Shown: one piece after another, positions 10,509 through 22,959 of the stretch
Numbering within the stretch: position 1 is the stretch's first letter
How the letters are laid out: each line of letters opens with the position of its first letter
From: Cymbidium sinense
Lineage: Eukaryota; Streptophyta; Magnoliopsida; Asparagales; Orchidaceae
Assembly: GCA_021442155.1 (NCBI GenBank)
Contig: CM038215.1
Location: forward strand, 207,446,982-207,510,981
Reading direction: 5' to 3'
Length of the DNA: 64,000 nt
The notes under the pieces: generated by a model
Database searches by the model: none
What the model was told of the DNA's origin: nothing
Seen by the model: only the letters and a program-made list of their open reading frames with translations
Program-made: the position numbers and the translations under genes

Positions 10509-11075
10509 ATGCCACTTACAAGAGTAGTGGCAAGATGAGGGCATCCAGATGCCAACCACTTCGTTAGCACTAACACCGAGGAGCGGTACCAGCACACTCT
10601 CCTTCACAAGCACTTGATTCTAGAAAGGGGTTTCTAGAATCTTGGTGGCAGTGTAGAGGGATAATCATGGAGTGGAGGTGGCTCAAACTGACATACAAAA
10701 ATAACTCGTGCATCACACCAGTGGTGCACAAATTCTTCATAAATGCATGGAATGACCATGAAAATAAAGCATACATCCAAGGAAAGCTAGCAAGTTTTGA
10801 TAGTGGTGCTATAAATGTGTATTATGATCTTCCTAATATTAAGTATGATCAATATCTCTCCTACTACAATGAGCATCCTGATTTTAACAAGATTATTCTT
10901 TTTCTTTATGGAAAAAATGAAAGTGTGCAATGGAAATTACGGGAGGAAAGGATTATGAACTTTCCTGCCACCAGTATAACAACCACTTCTAAGGCTTGAC
11001 ACTATTTCATTTTTGTCAGGTTTATGCCCTCAAGTAACATTAGTGAGGCTATCAAAGGGGTTCTCGATTAATATT
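10509..11075 (+). pseudogene. Gag-like 'putative plant transposon protein' gene, broken
   Basis: A frame from ATG 10509 reads MPLTRVVAR, a stop, then NTEERYQHTLLHKHLILERG before further stops. In another frame 110 codons are open (10667-10999), with VVHKFFINAW, then AYIQGKLASFDSGAINVYYD, LPNI, YDQYLSYYNEHPDFNKI, WKLR and MNFPATSIT. After that stop the next phase gives FVRFMPSSNISEAI. This order matches the domain of unknown function common in gag-like proteins of plant retroelements (FYAN..., V.GK.V.F....IN..Y.LP, W......NFP, LMPSSH.S.VT). No zinc knuckle or pol follows. Frameshifts and stops show it is dead. Identification is from recalled family pattern. Confidence 0.55.
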
Positions 11076-11239
11076 AGGAAGGTTATTTTTAATTCTATTT
11101 TGTAATTTTCTTTGAAGAAAAAAAATTCCCCTTTTTATTATCTTTATGTTGTGTTTGTGTATTTCTGTTGATTGATGCTAGGATAAAAAGGATAAAACAA
11201 AACTTTTTTAACACTAATATAAAAAAATATTAAATCAAG

Positions 11240-11350
11240 GTATAGCACCATGATGTGGATATGCCAGCACATCGGTGCTAGAGATAGAATGAAAAACCCG
11301 ATAGGCGGGCGCTACGGCGTTGTACTGCGGTGCCGTGGGACATTACTTTC
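11240..11350. repeat. GTGCC word repeats in B1, second block
   Basis: The stretch repeats AGCACC, GGTGCTA, GGCGGGCGCTACGGCG and GGTGCCGTGGG-like words. It is GC-rich against an AT-rich background. Confidence 0.5.
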
Positions 11351-12250
11351 TCCTAGTAGAAAAATTTCTAAGTCCTTTTTCACATACAACAATGCAACAT
11401 AGTGTTCTCGCACTATTCCTACAACACCATGAGGTTGTGAGATTTTATTTCTTTTCTATCAAAATGCTCTAAGTCATATTCTAAGTGACACGTGGGTATG
11501 GCATCATGACGCTAATATTATAGCGTTGTGGTGCTACGATGTTATTTTACCTATTTTAGGACATGGAGCTGTGGCTCAGATGTTATGGCATCGTGGCGCT
11601 ATGGGATTTCATTAGAGTGTTGTGGCACTAATTCATGGGCATTGCGACACTGCTTTCATAATATGGTTACTCGAGAGCGTGGCATCCATATCCAACGCCT
11701 CAGTGCTATAGTCCAAACTTTGTATTTAAATGAGAATCTTTCAAATTTTCTTAGAAATTTTGACAACATTTCACCTTAGCATTGCTATATTTCAAAGTCA
11801 TATAGTATGGAACACTCTTCTCCCTTATTTCAGATCTAAGATCAATAGAGGGATGGGGACTTTCATCTCACACGGAATAAAATTCAATCGCGGAGGTCTT
11901 TAAATCTCCAAATTCAACACCAAACCAAAGATCTATTTTAGAATTTTTATTAAACTAGTAAGAAAAGCATAGATTTATTATGTGAAGTGAGAAATGGAAT
12001 GAATGTGAGCACCAATTTAGAGAGAGTTATGTTAAGTGGGAAAGAAGATTTTTGGAGTAAAGTGCTTACTCCTATTTATAGGAGTGAGCTGATAACTATT
12101 CCTTCTCAATAGCCAGTGCAGCGCCTTGGTGCCAAGATCGAGGCACCACAACATTGTACTATAATTTGATAGCTTAAGGCAATTAGCTAGTGCCTTGGTG
12201 CCAAGATCACAAAGACCGCGTCATTCATAAATAACTGAACCAGTTATTTC

Positions 12251-12671
12251 TTCGACGACTAAAGACTGCTATATAGAAAAAAAAAACACAAAAAAATTTA
12301 TTTATTTTATTATTATTATTTATTTTATTTCATTTATTTTGATATAATCAACAACACCTAGTTCATATGATAGTTGTAATGAACCTTAAATAGCCATTGT
12401 TGACATTCAACTAGCATGGAAAAAAGGGACAGAGAAATGAGAAGAAGATATTCAAAATCTACAAGCTTGCTTTGCCTGTTAGGTTGTTGGGTAAAAGCTG
12501 AACCAAGGATGGAGGAAGACCAAGCATGGGGAAAAAAGACAGTAAGTTGTTAGCCACAGCAGGGGACTTAGTTGGGTACGACATTAGTAAAGCTGGAGAT
12601 CATAGGCTTGACTTCGTATGTGAGAGGAATGAGATTGGGTCCCCATTTTCTATGTGAGTGAGAGAGGCTAG

Positions 12672-12702
<31 letters not shown>

Positions 12703-14329
12703 TACTTTCAGGTAGACAAGTATGGGTGAAGTCATGTAATTACCTGCCATTGACTTAATGGGGGTGGTAAATGCATGGAATTGATTGAATTTCAGCTACA
12801 AAGAGGACTTGATAGGGGATTAAATTAATCTCCTCAAAATATATGCCATTTCACAAGGTAATATGGATATTCATTATAAGTAATTTCGATAATTCAAACA
12901 CAATGATGCATTTTATTTCATAATCTGAGGTTGTTTGGGCGATTTTGGCATCAATTGAAGTAATTTTGGCTCAATTCACATGACATCATATTTGTTCACT
13001 AGACATCATCGTAGACTCAGTCAAATTGATTACAAGAGGTCTCATTTGATATATTTTGATATTTAGCATCATCAGTGTAGACTCTAGAAAGTTTTAAAAT
13101 AATTTTTTACATAATAAACTTTAAAATCTATTTATAAATATTTAGAAATTTTATTTAAAACTTATTTTTAATTTTTAAATATATTTAGATATGTAATAGA
13201 TGTATACTTATATCTTAATAGACTTCAATTTGAATTTTAAATTTATAATTATTAAAAATAATTATGTACTTTATTTTATATTTATGATATACTTATATTA
13301 TTACATTATTTAGATTATTTTTAATAACTCTAATATTTATTATATCTAGAGTTCAACTCTCAGTTTAACTCCAGCTGAACTATTGAACCTTAAACCACTC
13401 CTTCTAGTTATTTACCAAGTCAGATTTTCACAACCTTGAGAATTATAATATTAGTGGACATTCTAATATATAAGAAACTAAGATTAATGATGGTAGGTGT
13501 AGCCATTTTTAATCGAGAAGCTTGAACTTTAGTAATGACATTATCAAAAGCAAGCAAAGGTATGTGAATGTGACATATAAAAATGTCATTCATAAGTAAT
13601 TTTATTTATTAAGTCAATTATTATGAATGTCACATTTATAAGGAGGCATTTAGCATGAAAGAATAGGGAACTGCAATGCAAACTTGATTTTTAGTAACTG
13701 TTCAAGATCAAACATAGAACATAAAAGGGAAATTATCTGCCCAAGGAGCAAAGTTTTTTTACAGAAAAAAATGCGTTCACCATTAGAAATAAGTGGAATA
13801 GGATCATCTAGAAGGTGTGAAGGAATGATATTACCCTTGAAATTAATGGGAGATGTTACTTTTGTTGGTGTTAAGGTTGAAAAGGCATCAATAATGTGAA
13901 AGTGGGAAAATAAGGTACCACAAGAAGTGGAAATTCCCTTGTTGAAATTATAGTTTGTACTGCCTTTGACTCCTCTATGCACAAAATAAAGGCCAACTTC
14001 TCCTTAAGAAAGACATTTTGCTTTGCCCCTTTGGATGATCTTGGGAGCCTTTAGAAGTATAAATCAACAAGCTTATCACTTATAACTTTAAGTGTATTTA
14101 GAAATAAATGAAGATGTTGTGCATTTAAATTATAGAAAGAAGTGAACATATGATTGGCCTAATGGCAATGATGCATTTTTTAAGTTTTGCTTAAGGAATT
14201 TTAATTTTGATATAAAATGTAGATAGAATCCCCATATATAAAATAAGATCAAGGCTTCATGAGAATATCCTCATAATCAAGATAAGTTCAATTGTTTTTA
14301 ATCAAAATTACGTGGTATGTGTAGGGTGA
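12251..14329. other. Unassigned stretch with microsatellite and one odd reading frame
   Basis: This holds AT-rich low-complexity sequence (12290-12345, 13085-13340), an ATT microsatellite (12673-12702) and a region at 13650-14040 that is fairly open on the minus strand in two phases (110 codons at 13650-13982, and GAKQNVFLKEKLAFILCIEE in the other phase). I do not recognise that frame, and no flanking repeat explains it. Confidence 0.35.
12673..12702. repeat. (ATT)10 microsatellite
   Basis: Ten consecutive ATT triplets. Confidence 0.95.
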
Positions 14330-14979
14330 AGCACAACAAGAGGGAGTGAATTGCATGAAAAATGTGTTCTTTAAAATTCTTTTCAAATTCAACAACATAA
14401 GTTTTACATAATTATACAAAATAAACATAATAAGAACATCTAAATATTTGGAAGCAATACAACAAACAAGATTACTTAGGTATAGGATTATGCAAGCAAA
14501 GAAGTTTTAAATTGAGTAAACACTATAGTATAAATATCATTGAAAGATAAGTAATGTGTGACAATAGTCACAAATAATTTTTTTATGTTCAAAAACTCCT
14601 AAAGCTTATGGCCATGCCTATTTAACACCCATATTATTAATCAACTACTAAAAAATAAATTTTTTTTACATGGAGAAAAAGTCCTACACCACAAGTGCAA
14701 CCTAACAAACCCTTCTACACCCCATAAATATAACCAAAATATATTCTCTTACATAGGCTAGTACAACCCCAAATATTCTATTCAATATAAATCTTCTTAT
14801 AACCAACATTATTTCAAACTTTTGAGGTGAACAGAAAAATCCCCAAGCTTAATTGAACTCCACTCTATAAACTTAAAATTCAAGTAATCCTTTATTAATT
14901 ATGGGCTAGTGTCATCAAAAAATGTTGGTAAATGATACATCATTAGTAGGTGACTTATTCCTTGAAAGACAAACAAAGA
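14330..14979. other. Host sequence left of the CACTA insertion
   Basis: AT-rich and non-coding. A phrase near 14335-14360 (GAGGGAGTGAATTGCATG) recalls a motif found in some plant LTR elements, so this may be a decayed retroelement split by the CACTA insertion. The support is weak. Confidence 0.25.
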
Positions 14980-14982
14980 TGC

Positions 14983-15000
14983 CACTACAAGATAACTCCA
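14983..15000 (+). repeat. CACTA left terminal inverted repeat
   Basis: Starts CACTACAAGA directly after TGC (14980-14982). Confidence 0.93.
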
Positions 15001-15689
15001 GATTTTCAGCTAAACTTTCTTCGTCAAAAATCAACGAAAATCCATTAGTAATCTCAGTTTCTTATGGATTGTACCCTAATGGTGATTTCTGGAAAAAAAA
15101 ATCCAATGTAAAGTAGTTCCTATCAAATTTTATGTTGAAGATTTCTTCACAAAGAACTGGAAGAAAGGCTGACTGGAATTCCCATCTGAAAAGTGAGTTG
15201 CTTAAAAAAATTTTGACAGTGAATTTCCAACAACCAATTCCACCAGAAATTTCTAGGGGGAAAATTGTTGCCAGAATTCCATTAGAAAATTCTTTTCCCT
15301 CCTATATACCCCAGACACATCGCATTAAACTTATCGGTGAAAAATTATCTAAAAATCCATTGGAAACTTATATAAAATTGAAACAAAAATCAGGGAAATC
15401 AGAGCTTCACATATGCTCTAATTTTTACACTTGTAGAAGAATTACATAGTAGCTCCACAATTTCTTTATAACTGATTCTAACATACCCACAATAGCTATA
15501 TAAGAAGTCAAGACAAATAAATAAGTAATTTCAAACACTTCTTTCATTCCAATACTTTGAAAATATTAAAATTAAATAAAAATTTCAAAACATTCAAATG
15601 AAATAGTTTGAAATCATTAACATCTCAACAAATTATCAATAAATAAAAAAATAAAGTGCATATAAGACATAGTCATCATAAGTATTTAC

Positions 15690-16560
15690 GTCATCACCTT
15701 TGTCATCATCGTTCTCCTTCTCCTTCATCATTAACTATTTCCCCTTCCAACCCTCTCTATGCATCTTCTCCATTTTAGCCTCTATCACAGCCATCCAAGC
15801 TTCCATTTGACCAACCATCCTCATTTCTATGTCATTGGCCATTTCAGCAACATGCCTTTGAACTATATTATCAATTGATTGACTTCTTATTCTATAGAAT
15901 GAATGGAGTGCTTCATAGGCTATCCCCTGTGAGCCTAGGCCATAAATCTATCCCTTCTTCTTACCTCCAATAATCTCTTTCCAAATGTCATAATCTAACA
16001 TCTCTGACTATCCACTAGATCTTTTTGTACTAGTAAAGCTTTGACTAGCAACTTCATTTACCCTCATGTAGTCATCTTACAAGAAATTATAATGTGATTT
16101 AAACATAATATATTATTAATAAAATTATAAGTCAAGGAATTAGAAGTTAACTTACATATGATCTCCATGATCAAACATCAACCCATTGTTGGTTAAATTG
16201 ATGTTGATGCATTATACTATATAATTCAATAGTAGTGAGCTCTCGACCAAGAACTTTAGCCTATAAATATTCCAATGAAATTATTTAATTATGATTATAT
16301 GTTTAATTAATATAAGTAATGAATGACTTACCAACATTTACCTGTATTCAGTGTGTGGTCACAATCAAAAGCTCAAATTTGTTTTGGTTCACTACCTCTT
16401 ACGAACATAATTTAGGGATGCTCTATAGAGATCAGCCCACACATCCTTTCTAATCAAAAGAGGTTTTTGTCCAAACCTATGTATGTATGTGAAAATATCG
16501 TGTAGACAGGTTGTACTTCTAGGCTCAAAGTTTTTTTTTTTGGCTATGCTCCAATAGTTA
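15690..16560 (-). pseudogene. TNPA/Transposase_24-like second gene of the CACTA element, broken
   Basis: On the minus strand the C-terminal part reads DIWKEIIGGKKKG, IYGLGSQGIAYEALHSFY, then NDIEMRMVGQMEAWMAVIEA and KMEKMHREGWKGK with a stop. The 'GG...G...GLG' stretch followed by a charged helix is typical of the Transposase_24 (Ptta/En/Spm) product that accompanies TNP2. Further upstream, fragments such as NYWSIAKKK and KDVWADLYRASLNYVRKR fit the same family less firmly. Frameshifts separate the pieces. The product would bind subterminal repeats. Confidence 0.6.
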
Positions 16561-17449
16561 GTTGAAATTATTTTATAACATAAAATAAATTAATGCATTA
16601 AAAATGTGTAAATAGTTATTATAATACCTCAAATCCCAAATCATATGTCCCAAACCTTGATTAGGACCTTCTTCCATGAAACATTTAGAGCATCGTACTT
16701 ACTCCTTATTATGTCCCTAATTTTATATATGACTTTCCTGGATGGATTGAACTTGAAAATTATAATTAATATTAGAATCATAATATGCCAAAAGTAAAAC
16801 TTTAAAAATAAACTTACATGTCACCCTCTGGCTCAATAAAAATTTGTTTCATTGATAACTTAGTGGGTGTATATGTATCGGGCTAATCAACTGGCGTATG
16901 CTGAAACATGTGCTTCCTAAGACCTATGTGTGCATAATATGGGTGGGATGGTGGTGTCAATAGGATCTGGAGAATGGTAGGTACATGTACTGGCTAGTCT
17001 AGAAGTTTAACGTGGTGAGATCGAAATGAAGGTCATGGTGGTGACTATGGTGATAACCTAAATAGTGGGTCGAGACACAACCTTATTCTTTCGCTTAAAG
17101 ATGCTCGTAATTTATCATCATAGGGCATCATCACCACCAGTTGAGGTCATCTGTAAGTAAAAATAAAAATAAAATGATTAAATATATCATAAATAAGGTT
17201 ACATAAAGAACTTAATAAGAACATTAGAAAATTGTAAAAATATGAAGGTGTAACTATAATTTCTAAGGAAAAAAGGTAGTGTGTGAATTGTAATATGTAA
17301 AAGACTACCATGCAAAAAAAGTACACAAGTAGTATACATGTACAATATATAAAAAATTTATTTATCAATAAAATTATGTAAAAGGGATAACATATAACTC
17401 CATACAACTACTTTTAATGCATATGAGCAACAAAATAATGTCTACATAC

Positions 17450-20400
17450 CTATTAAACAAAATATATGCTACCTTTAATGCATATGTTAGATCTTATACT
17501 CAGGTGATTTATTAGAAGTAGATCTTTGTTCTCATTTCTCTCATCTTTAGATTGAGTAATTTCCTCATAATCAACATTAGTATCACTTAAGCTTACAACA
17601 TGTGCTACATCATCAATTGGAAGTTCGAAACTTGCCATCTTATCCTCTTGATGAGCAAGTTCAGTAGAATTTTAAACTTTCACTCTTACTCTAGATTTGG
17701 TTTTAATTATAATGACCCATTTTATTTTCTCTCTTATTCTTCCTAGATATCTTAAGAAATACACTTATGTGGTTTAATATGCAAGGATAAATGGATTGTA
17801 CTAAGCATATTTTCTAGTCAACTTCACTTTTGTGATCCCATATGACTTATGCTTCATTATTCCTCTATTATGCACAAGATCAAATCAATCATAATTTAAT
17901 AGAATGACATTCCTCCCATTTAATTTAGGATATTGTAATTGCATAACTTCTTATAGAATCTCATAATAAATGGTCTCATCATTTGAATGCGTATTTCACA
18001 AATGCAAACACCGGGTTATTTATTTATTCTCTTTTGACCAAGAATTTGTGTGAAATTTATGACCATTGACATCATAAATTTTCCACGTATTTTGTGAAGG
18101 TCCTAATTGTCCACTCTATTCCTTCAATAATAAACCTAATATATTAAGAAGATTAAGAAAGTGTCACTACTAATTTATAAAATATATTAAAGTTTTAGAG
18201 ATGATTTCTCACATATAATCTAAATCATGTTGAGAATTCATCTTCGATCTTCTTATTGATAATGGTAGCATCATCCAAGTTTAATGAGTATAGGAATAAC
18301 CTGAACTCAATAATGAAATGAACATGATTAAGTGAATATTATGTTTGATTAAAAATAAAATTGAGATATTATAGTATTGAAACTCTTTCTCAAGAAATGC
18401 TTGAATTTTATCACAGTTTATAAGAACATTAACTATCATTGCCCTAAGGTCCTTATAATTTAGATATCTTGATGTGCTTCTACCCAATTCTTTTTCAAAT
18501 GTTTGAAAAATGGATAACACATTCTGTTAAGATCTAGCACTATCGACATCATTGTATGTGTATATGACTCAAAGTAGTAGAAGTAGAAATTTATAGTCTT
18601 AGTAAGCTTTACATATTGAGCCTGCAATGCGTGCTTTATCTTCATAATTATTTTTCAATTTACTCAAAAATTTGCATGAGTTTTGGGGTGTAAATAGACT
18701 TAAATTAAATATTAACTTATATTACTTGAAAGGGTACATCAAGAGGTAATGTATTGTTCCTCCCACTCTAGTTTCATATGATTGATGTATCAACAGGTGC
18801 TCCGTAGAGTCAAAAAAAGTAGTGGGGATATCTTTCGAGCTTACAGATAATGATTGGAATGTTAACTTCTAATTGTCTTAGAGCTTCCACATTTAATTGA
18901 ATTGAGGATAGTTCCTTAAAGAAGACAGTCAGTTCGATAAAAGGATTTAGTATTTGCTCTAGTAATTATGAATAGATTTAAAAAGATTTTCTAATCTATT
19001 CATTATTTTTCAAATATATTCACAATTAACATCCATCATTGTATTGAAAATAGTATCAAAAAATTTTCTATGAGCATAACATCATGATTATGCCTTAGTA
19101 GATTAGACATCCGATATAATAGATCTCAAAAAATACTCCTCTTCATCGAGTTATGGGTTACACTATAACATGAAAGATGACTATTAAATAATATCAAAGA
19201 ATCAGTTATAGTTGGAATATAATTAATAATATGTCATAAATCATCCTCACTCAATCTCAGAGATGGCATAGCCTTCTCAACTCAATTTTTTATGAATGCA
19301 TCCCTATTTCTTCTAAAAAGATGATCTGTAGAGAAGAACATACAATGATAGCCAAAATAAATTTTTTTTGTCATTTTTATAAGTAAATGCCTTTGATAAA
19401 TCCATGAAGTATGGATAGGCTAACTTTTTAGTAGTGCTCTACCCTAACAACATTTTGTATGCAGAATGTCATTGATAGTCTATATCAATGCTTTTTTCAT
19501 TTGAAAGTTTTATTTTGCAATAATATCATATGTCAGTATATCATTATCTCATGAGATTTTTAGCTCATTTATCAATGGTTGCAAGAAGACATTAATTTAT
19601 GCTTTGGGGTCATGTGGCCCAGGTATGATCAGATTCAAAAATATATAAAGTGTGGTCATACACATCTTAGGTGGTAGATTATATGGTATAACTATTACTG
19701 ACCAACGTGAATAAGGTGATATAGACTGACTAAATAGTATGAATCCATCAGCGCATAGGCCAAGTTTGACATTTCTTAGCTTAACTACAAAATTAGGATA
19801 AGTATGATTAAAATGCTTCCACAGTTCTCCATTTGATGGATGACTAAAGATATTTGATGTATTTACTCTATTGTGATGCCATCACATGTGCTTGACTGAA
19901 CGAATAAAAGCATATAGTCTCTATGGATGTGGAGTTAGTGGCAAGTAGAATAAATGCTTGTGCGTATATTTTTCTATTTGTTTATTTTCTACTGTGTGAC
20001 TTTAACTTAGGTATTCTGCAAAATTTGTAATTAATATCATGTGCACTATCCTCATAGCAGTCAATCTTTTTTGAGCTCAGACCTAGCTTTGACACTAACT
20101 TCTTTATTTTATACAGGTCTTCAAGAACATAGTTTTTCACTAGGTTTGTCTCTTTCAACAGTCCCAAAAATTAGTTAAAACATTCATGTGGCACATTAAA
20201 TTAAATTTTAATATTTAGCATTCTTATGACCATAGATAGCTCAGTGAGGTTCATGCAACCTTCTCATAATAGTTGTTGTGCTGCCTTTAGCAAATCATAG
20301 AATATTTTAGCTTCTTTAATAGGTTGCTCCTCCTCCGTTACTCCAGGAAACTCATCTCTAGCAACATCATAGACAATTTCTTCATAATTTTGGCCAAAAT

Positions 20401-20725
20401 CATATTCACCTGAATGGCAAGCATAACTCATCAAAGCACCAATATCACCATCAATATGTAGCTCAAACTCACTATGTGAAATCCAAAACCAATAATTTGG
20501 TTGGAAACCTCAGTGATACAAGTCTAATATGACTTTATCAGGTGTTAAGAAGGCCTAATTTTTGTGTCTCAAGCATGGATATCAATATTTTTCTTTAGAA
20601 ATAAGATGAAAGTTGAGATATCATGTGCATAGAGTGCTCAACACAACTCAAGAATTCATAAGTTAATCTTTTCTGCCTAGATGTAATCTATTGTACATTC
20701 ATGATCGCTCACTAAAGATATCAAT
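17450..20725 (-). pseudogene. TNP2-type transposase of the CACTA element, broken
   Basis: This is the catalytic gene of CACTA elements. In minus-strand order the pieces are: the N-terminal association domain ending GFQPNYWFWISHSEF; EEEQPIKEAKIFYDLLKAAQ; VSKLGLSSKKIDCYE (family: LG..YEKID.C); SHPSNGELWKHFNHTYPNFV with KLGLCADGF; SPYSRWSVIVIPYNLPPKMC with IIPGPHDPK; the RRNRDA-type zinc region; RHNHDVMLIEKN; a DUF4218 part with RQLEVNIPIIICKLERYP and LLMYPFK; then a DUF4216 part (QLQYPKLNGRNVILLNYD, KSYGITKVKLTRKY) and a C-terminal frame starting MASFELPIDDVAHVV at 17638. Many stops and frameshifts occur, so it is an old pseudogene. The agreement in order and wording leaves little doubt about the family. 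Confidence 0.9.
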
Positions 20726-21705
20726 GAGCTGAGTAAATTAAACAGTGACACTACTAAATTAATATTTTATCTTAGTTATATAAGTAGTAATACTGTATAA
20801 TCAAAACCCAATTTAATGTAAAGCCCCAAGTGTGTAAGTTGTTTGCTACAAATATCTATAATTAGTAATGACTAACTATCATTCAAATATCGAAATTTAT
20901 ATAACAGTGTAATTAATTTTCACATAACTCTCAAAATATTTAAAATTCATAATTTTTCTTACAAAATTAAAGAGTTAGCTGCATTAGCATATAATCACAA
21001 AATTATATTTTTTGCAAAATTAAGCTAGATATAAATTTTGAAATTTATAAAAATTCATCAAAATTGTGTTAATTATATAATTAATAATTTAACATAATTA
21101 AATTAATTAGAAAATTCTTATAACCAAAAAAATCCCAAAATATTTAAAAAAAAATACAAAACCTAACATGTAAAATCGTTGATCTACCTCCAAATAAATA
21201 TCTTTAACTAAGAATAAGTAATTTCAAAGTAATTTTGATAAGATCTAGCCTAAAAATAATAAAACATCTCAAAACATGAATTTTATTTTTCTTACAAATA
21301 AATGGATGAAATCTCAAAAAATAGTTATACAAACAAGAAATTGATGTTTATCTTTGATTCTATGGAGAAATTGGAGCAAAAGATGCATTTCAGATGAAAA
21401 ATGATGAGCCTTAGCTCATTTCCTTTACCAACCAAGAGAGAGAGGGAGAGGTATCAGCAGAGAATGGGGTCGGTAGGTGTTTTGTCCCCTAATATTAATA
21501 ATTTTTAATAGATTTCTCTTCAAAAAATCAATTGAAAATTTTTGTTATTGAATTTTTTTGCTAAGAAAGCCTTCATCTTTAAGTAATTTTGCCATGATGT
21601 CCTCCACAATCAGTACAATGAATGAAAATATTTCTAGCTAAATAATTAATTAAATCAACCAATTATTTTCCACAGAAAAGTCCACCAGAAATTCCACTAT
21701 AAATA

Positions 21706-21723
21706 TGTTGTTTTCTTATAGTG
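21706..21723 (-). repeat. CACTA right terminal inverted repeat
   Basis: The plus strand ends TTTTCTTATAGTG; its reverse complement begins CACTATAAGAAAA. It is followed by TGC (21724-21726), matching the left flank. Confidence 0.93.
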
Positions 21724-21726
21724 TGC

Positions 21727-22440
21727 TTAGCATCTAAGTCACTATTTCCTTCTTTAGTGATGATGTAATCAACCAAAAAAATTAATGATTTTGTATATGC
21801 AGAACTATATCTTCTGCCCAAAAATCAAAATGAACAACTAGAGATTTATTAACTCCATCATCTGATATAGTGAAAAAGAATTAATCAATAGATTAATTAA
21901 GGAGATAAGCATTAGATCTTCTTATTTTAATTTTGTATAGTCCACATGCCCTTGCATAGGGGTTTCAATTTAGGTCTTACCCGAATTTGACCTAATCAAA
22001 TTAGGTGATAGTGGTGGGTAGCTTTTTGGTGAGATTAAATATAAAAATAAAAAGGACCGTGGATTAGATTAATGTATAAAGAAGTGATCTTAAATTTTTG
22101 ATGAAAGTATAGTATTTTAGTGGAACTTCTAATACTAGCTTAGGCTAAGCTAAGTTGTGCTGATTTGGAGGATTTTTTTTAGAAAATAAGTTTTAGGTGG
22201 AACAAGTGTTGTTTGCATCTAAAACAATCATAATAAAATAAAACAAAAATTTTACCTACAGTGTTGTAGTGCTACAATTCTAGCGAGAGGCTTTAATTTT
22301 AAAAGTAAGAAAACTCCAACTACTTTCGCGACAGTGAAAATTGCCTAGGGAGGAAGAGGGGGAATGGTTAGAGGATGGGAAAATCACCCAAGAAGAGTGT
22401 GAATGGTTACTTGAACCCCTTAAAAAAGATGATGGAACTG
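21727..22440. other. Host sequence right of the CACTA insertion
   Basis: AT-rich sequence without recognisable genes. It should continue the sequence that ends at 14982. Confidence 0.4.
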
Positions 22441-22959
22441 CCCACTCACCTCTTCCCCTTAATTCCCTCTCTCTTCTGCTTGCTCCCCTTTCTTATTCGT
22501 AGTCTCTAACACTCTCTCTCCATAGCGAGTTTATGGCCATTGTACGAAGGCGCTCTCCTCTTGCACAAAACAAGAATGAAGCCAACTACCGTAAACTCTA
22601 GATAAAGATTTTTGGAAAAATTTTTTTATATAATTTTCTCCCTAAAAGAAGATTTCTACTGTTGATCAAGGATTTGGTGAGAAATAATGAAGCCTACCTC
22701 CATTGATCATGGATCCAGAGTAAGAAACAACTCCCTAAAACCTAAAACTCCCAAGAATCTTGAAATCTAAAGAACCCGCCATTGTATTTGGTTCTAGCAT
22801 GAGAAGAAGACCCTTCATTTGTCAATCTTGGATATGAAATAAGGGAGAAGAGTGCTTTCACATGAAAAAAAAATGAAAATCTACCACTATTAAGCCATTA
22901 TGCTACTAAAATCTCTAAAAATCATTGAATTGCTACAAGAAAACTACCTAAAAATGGAA

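Larger units (their letters stand above)
9155..12250 (-). repeat. Repeat family B, copy B1 (inverted relative to B2)
   Basis: B1 is a diverged inverted partner of 22440-25285. Matching segments in opposite orientation are: the outer end (9160-9250 against 25190-25280, sharing CAGATTGATATATATT-type sequence), the 22-nt hairpin, a cluster of GTTCA.CATGTGAACA units (9580-9850), words such as GGTGCC/GGCGCT scattered over 9930-12200, and GAAATAAGGGAGAAGAGTG near 11820. B1 also holds a gag-like pseudogene (10509-11075) that B2 lacks. The orientation given follows B2 and the family A tail. Limits beyond 11880 are uncertain. Confidence 0.65.
14980..21726 (-). mobile_element. CACTA (En/Spm-type) DNA transposon with target duplication
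   Basis: The element spans 14983-21723. The left end is CACTACAAGATAACTCC; the right end, reverse-complemented, is CACTATAAGAAAACAAC. Both are the hallmark ends of the superfamily. The 3-bp target duplication TGC stands at 14980-14982 and 21724-21726. Subterminal sequence at both ends repeats short words such as CCACCAGAAATT and GAAAATCC, as expected for transposase-binding regions. Two decayed genes lie on the minus strand in the usual order: a TNP2-type transposase, then a TNPA/Transposase_24-like gene. Total length is 6741 bp. All frames carry several stops, so the copy cannot move itself. Confidence 0.93.

Noticed and set aside
13085..13375. Possible MITE between GACTCTAGAAAG and CTAGAGTTCAAC
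   Set aside because: The inverted ends are only a few bases long and no convincing target duplication was found.
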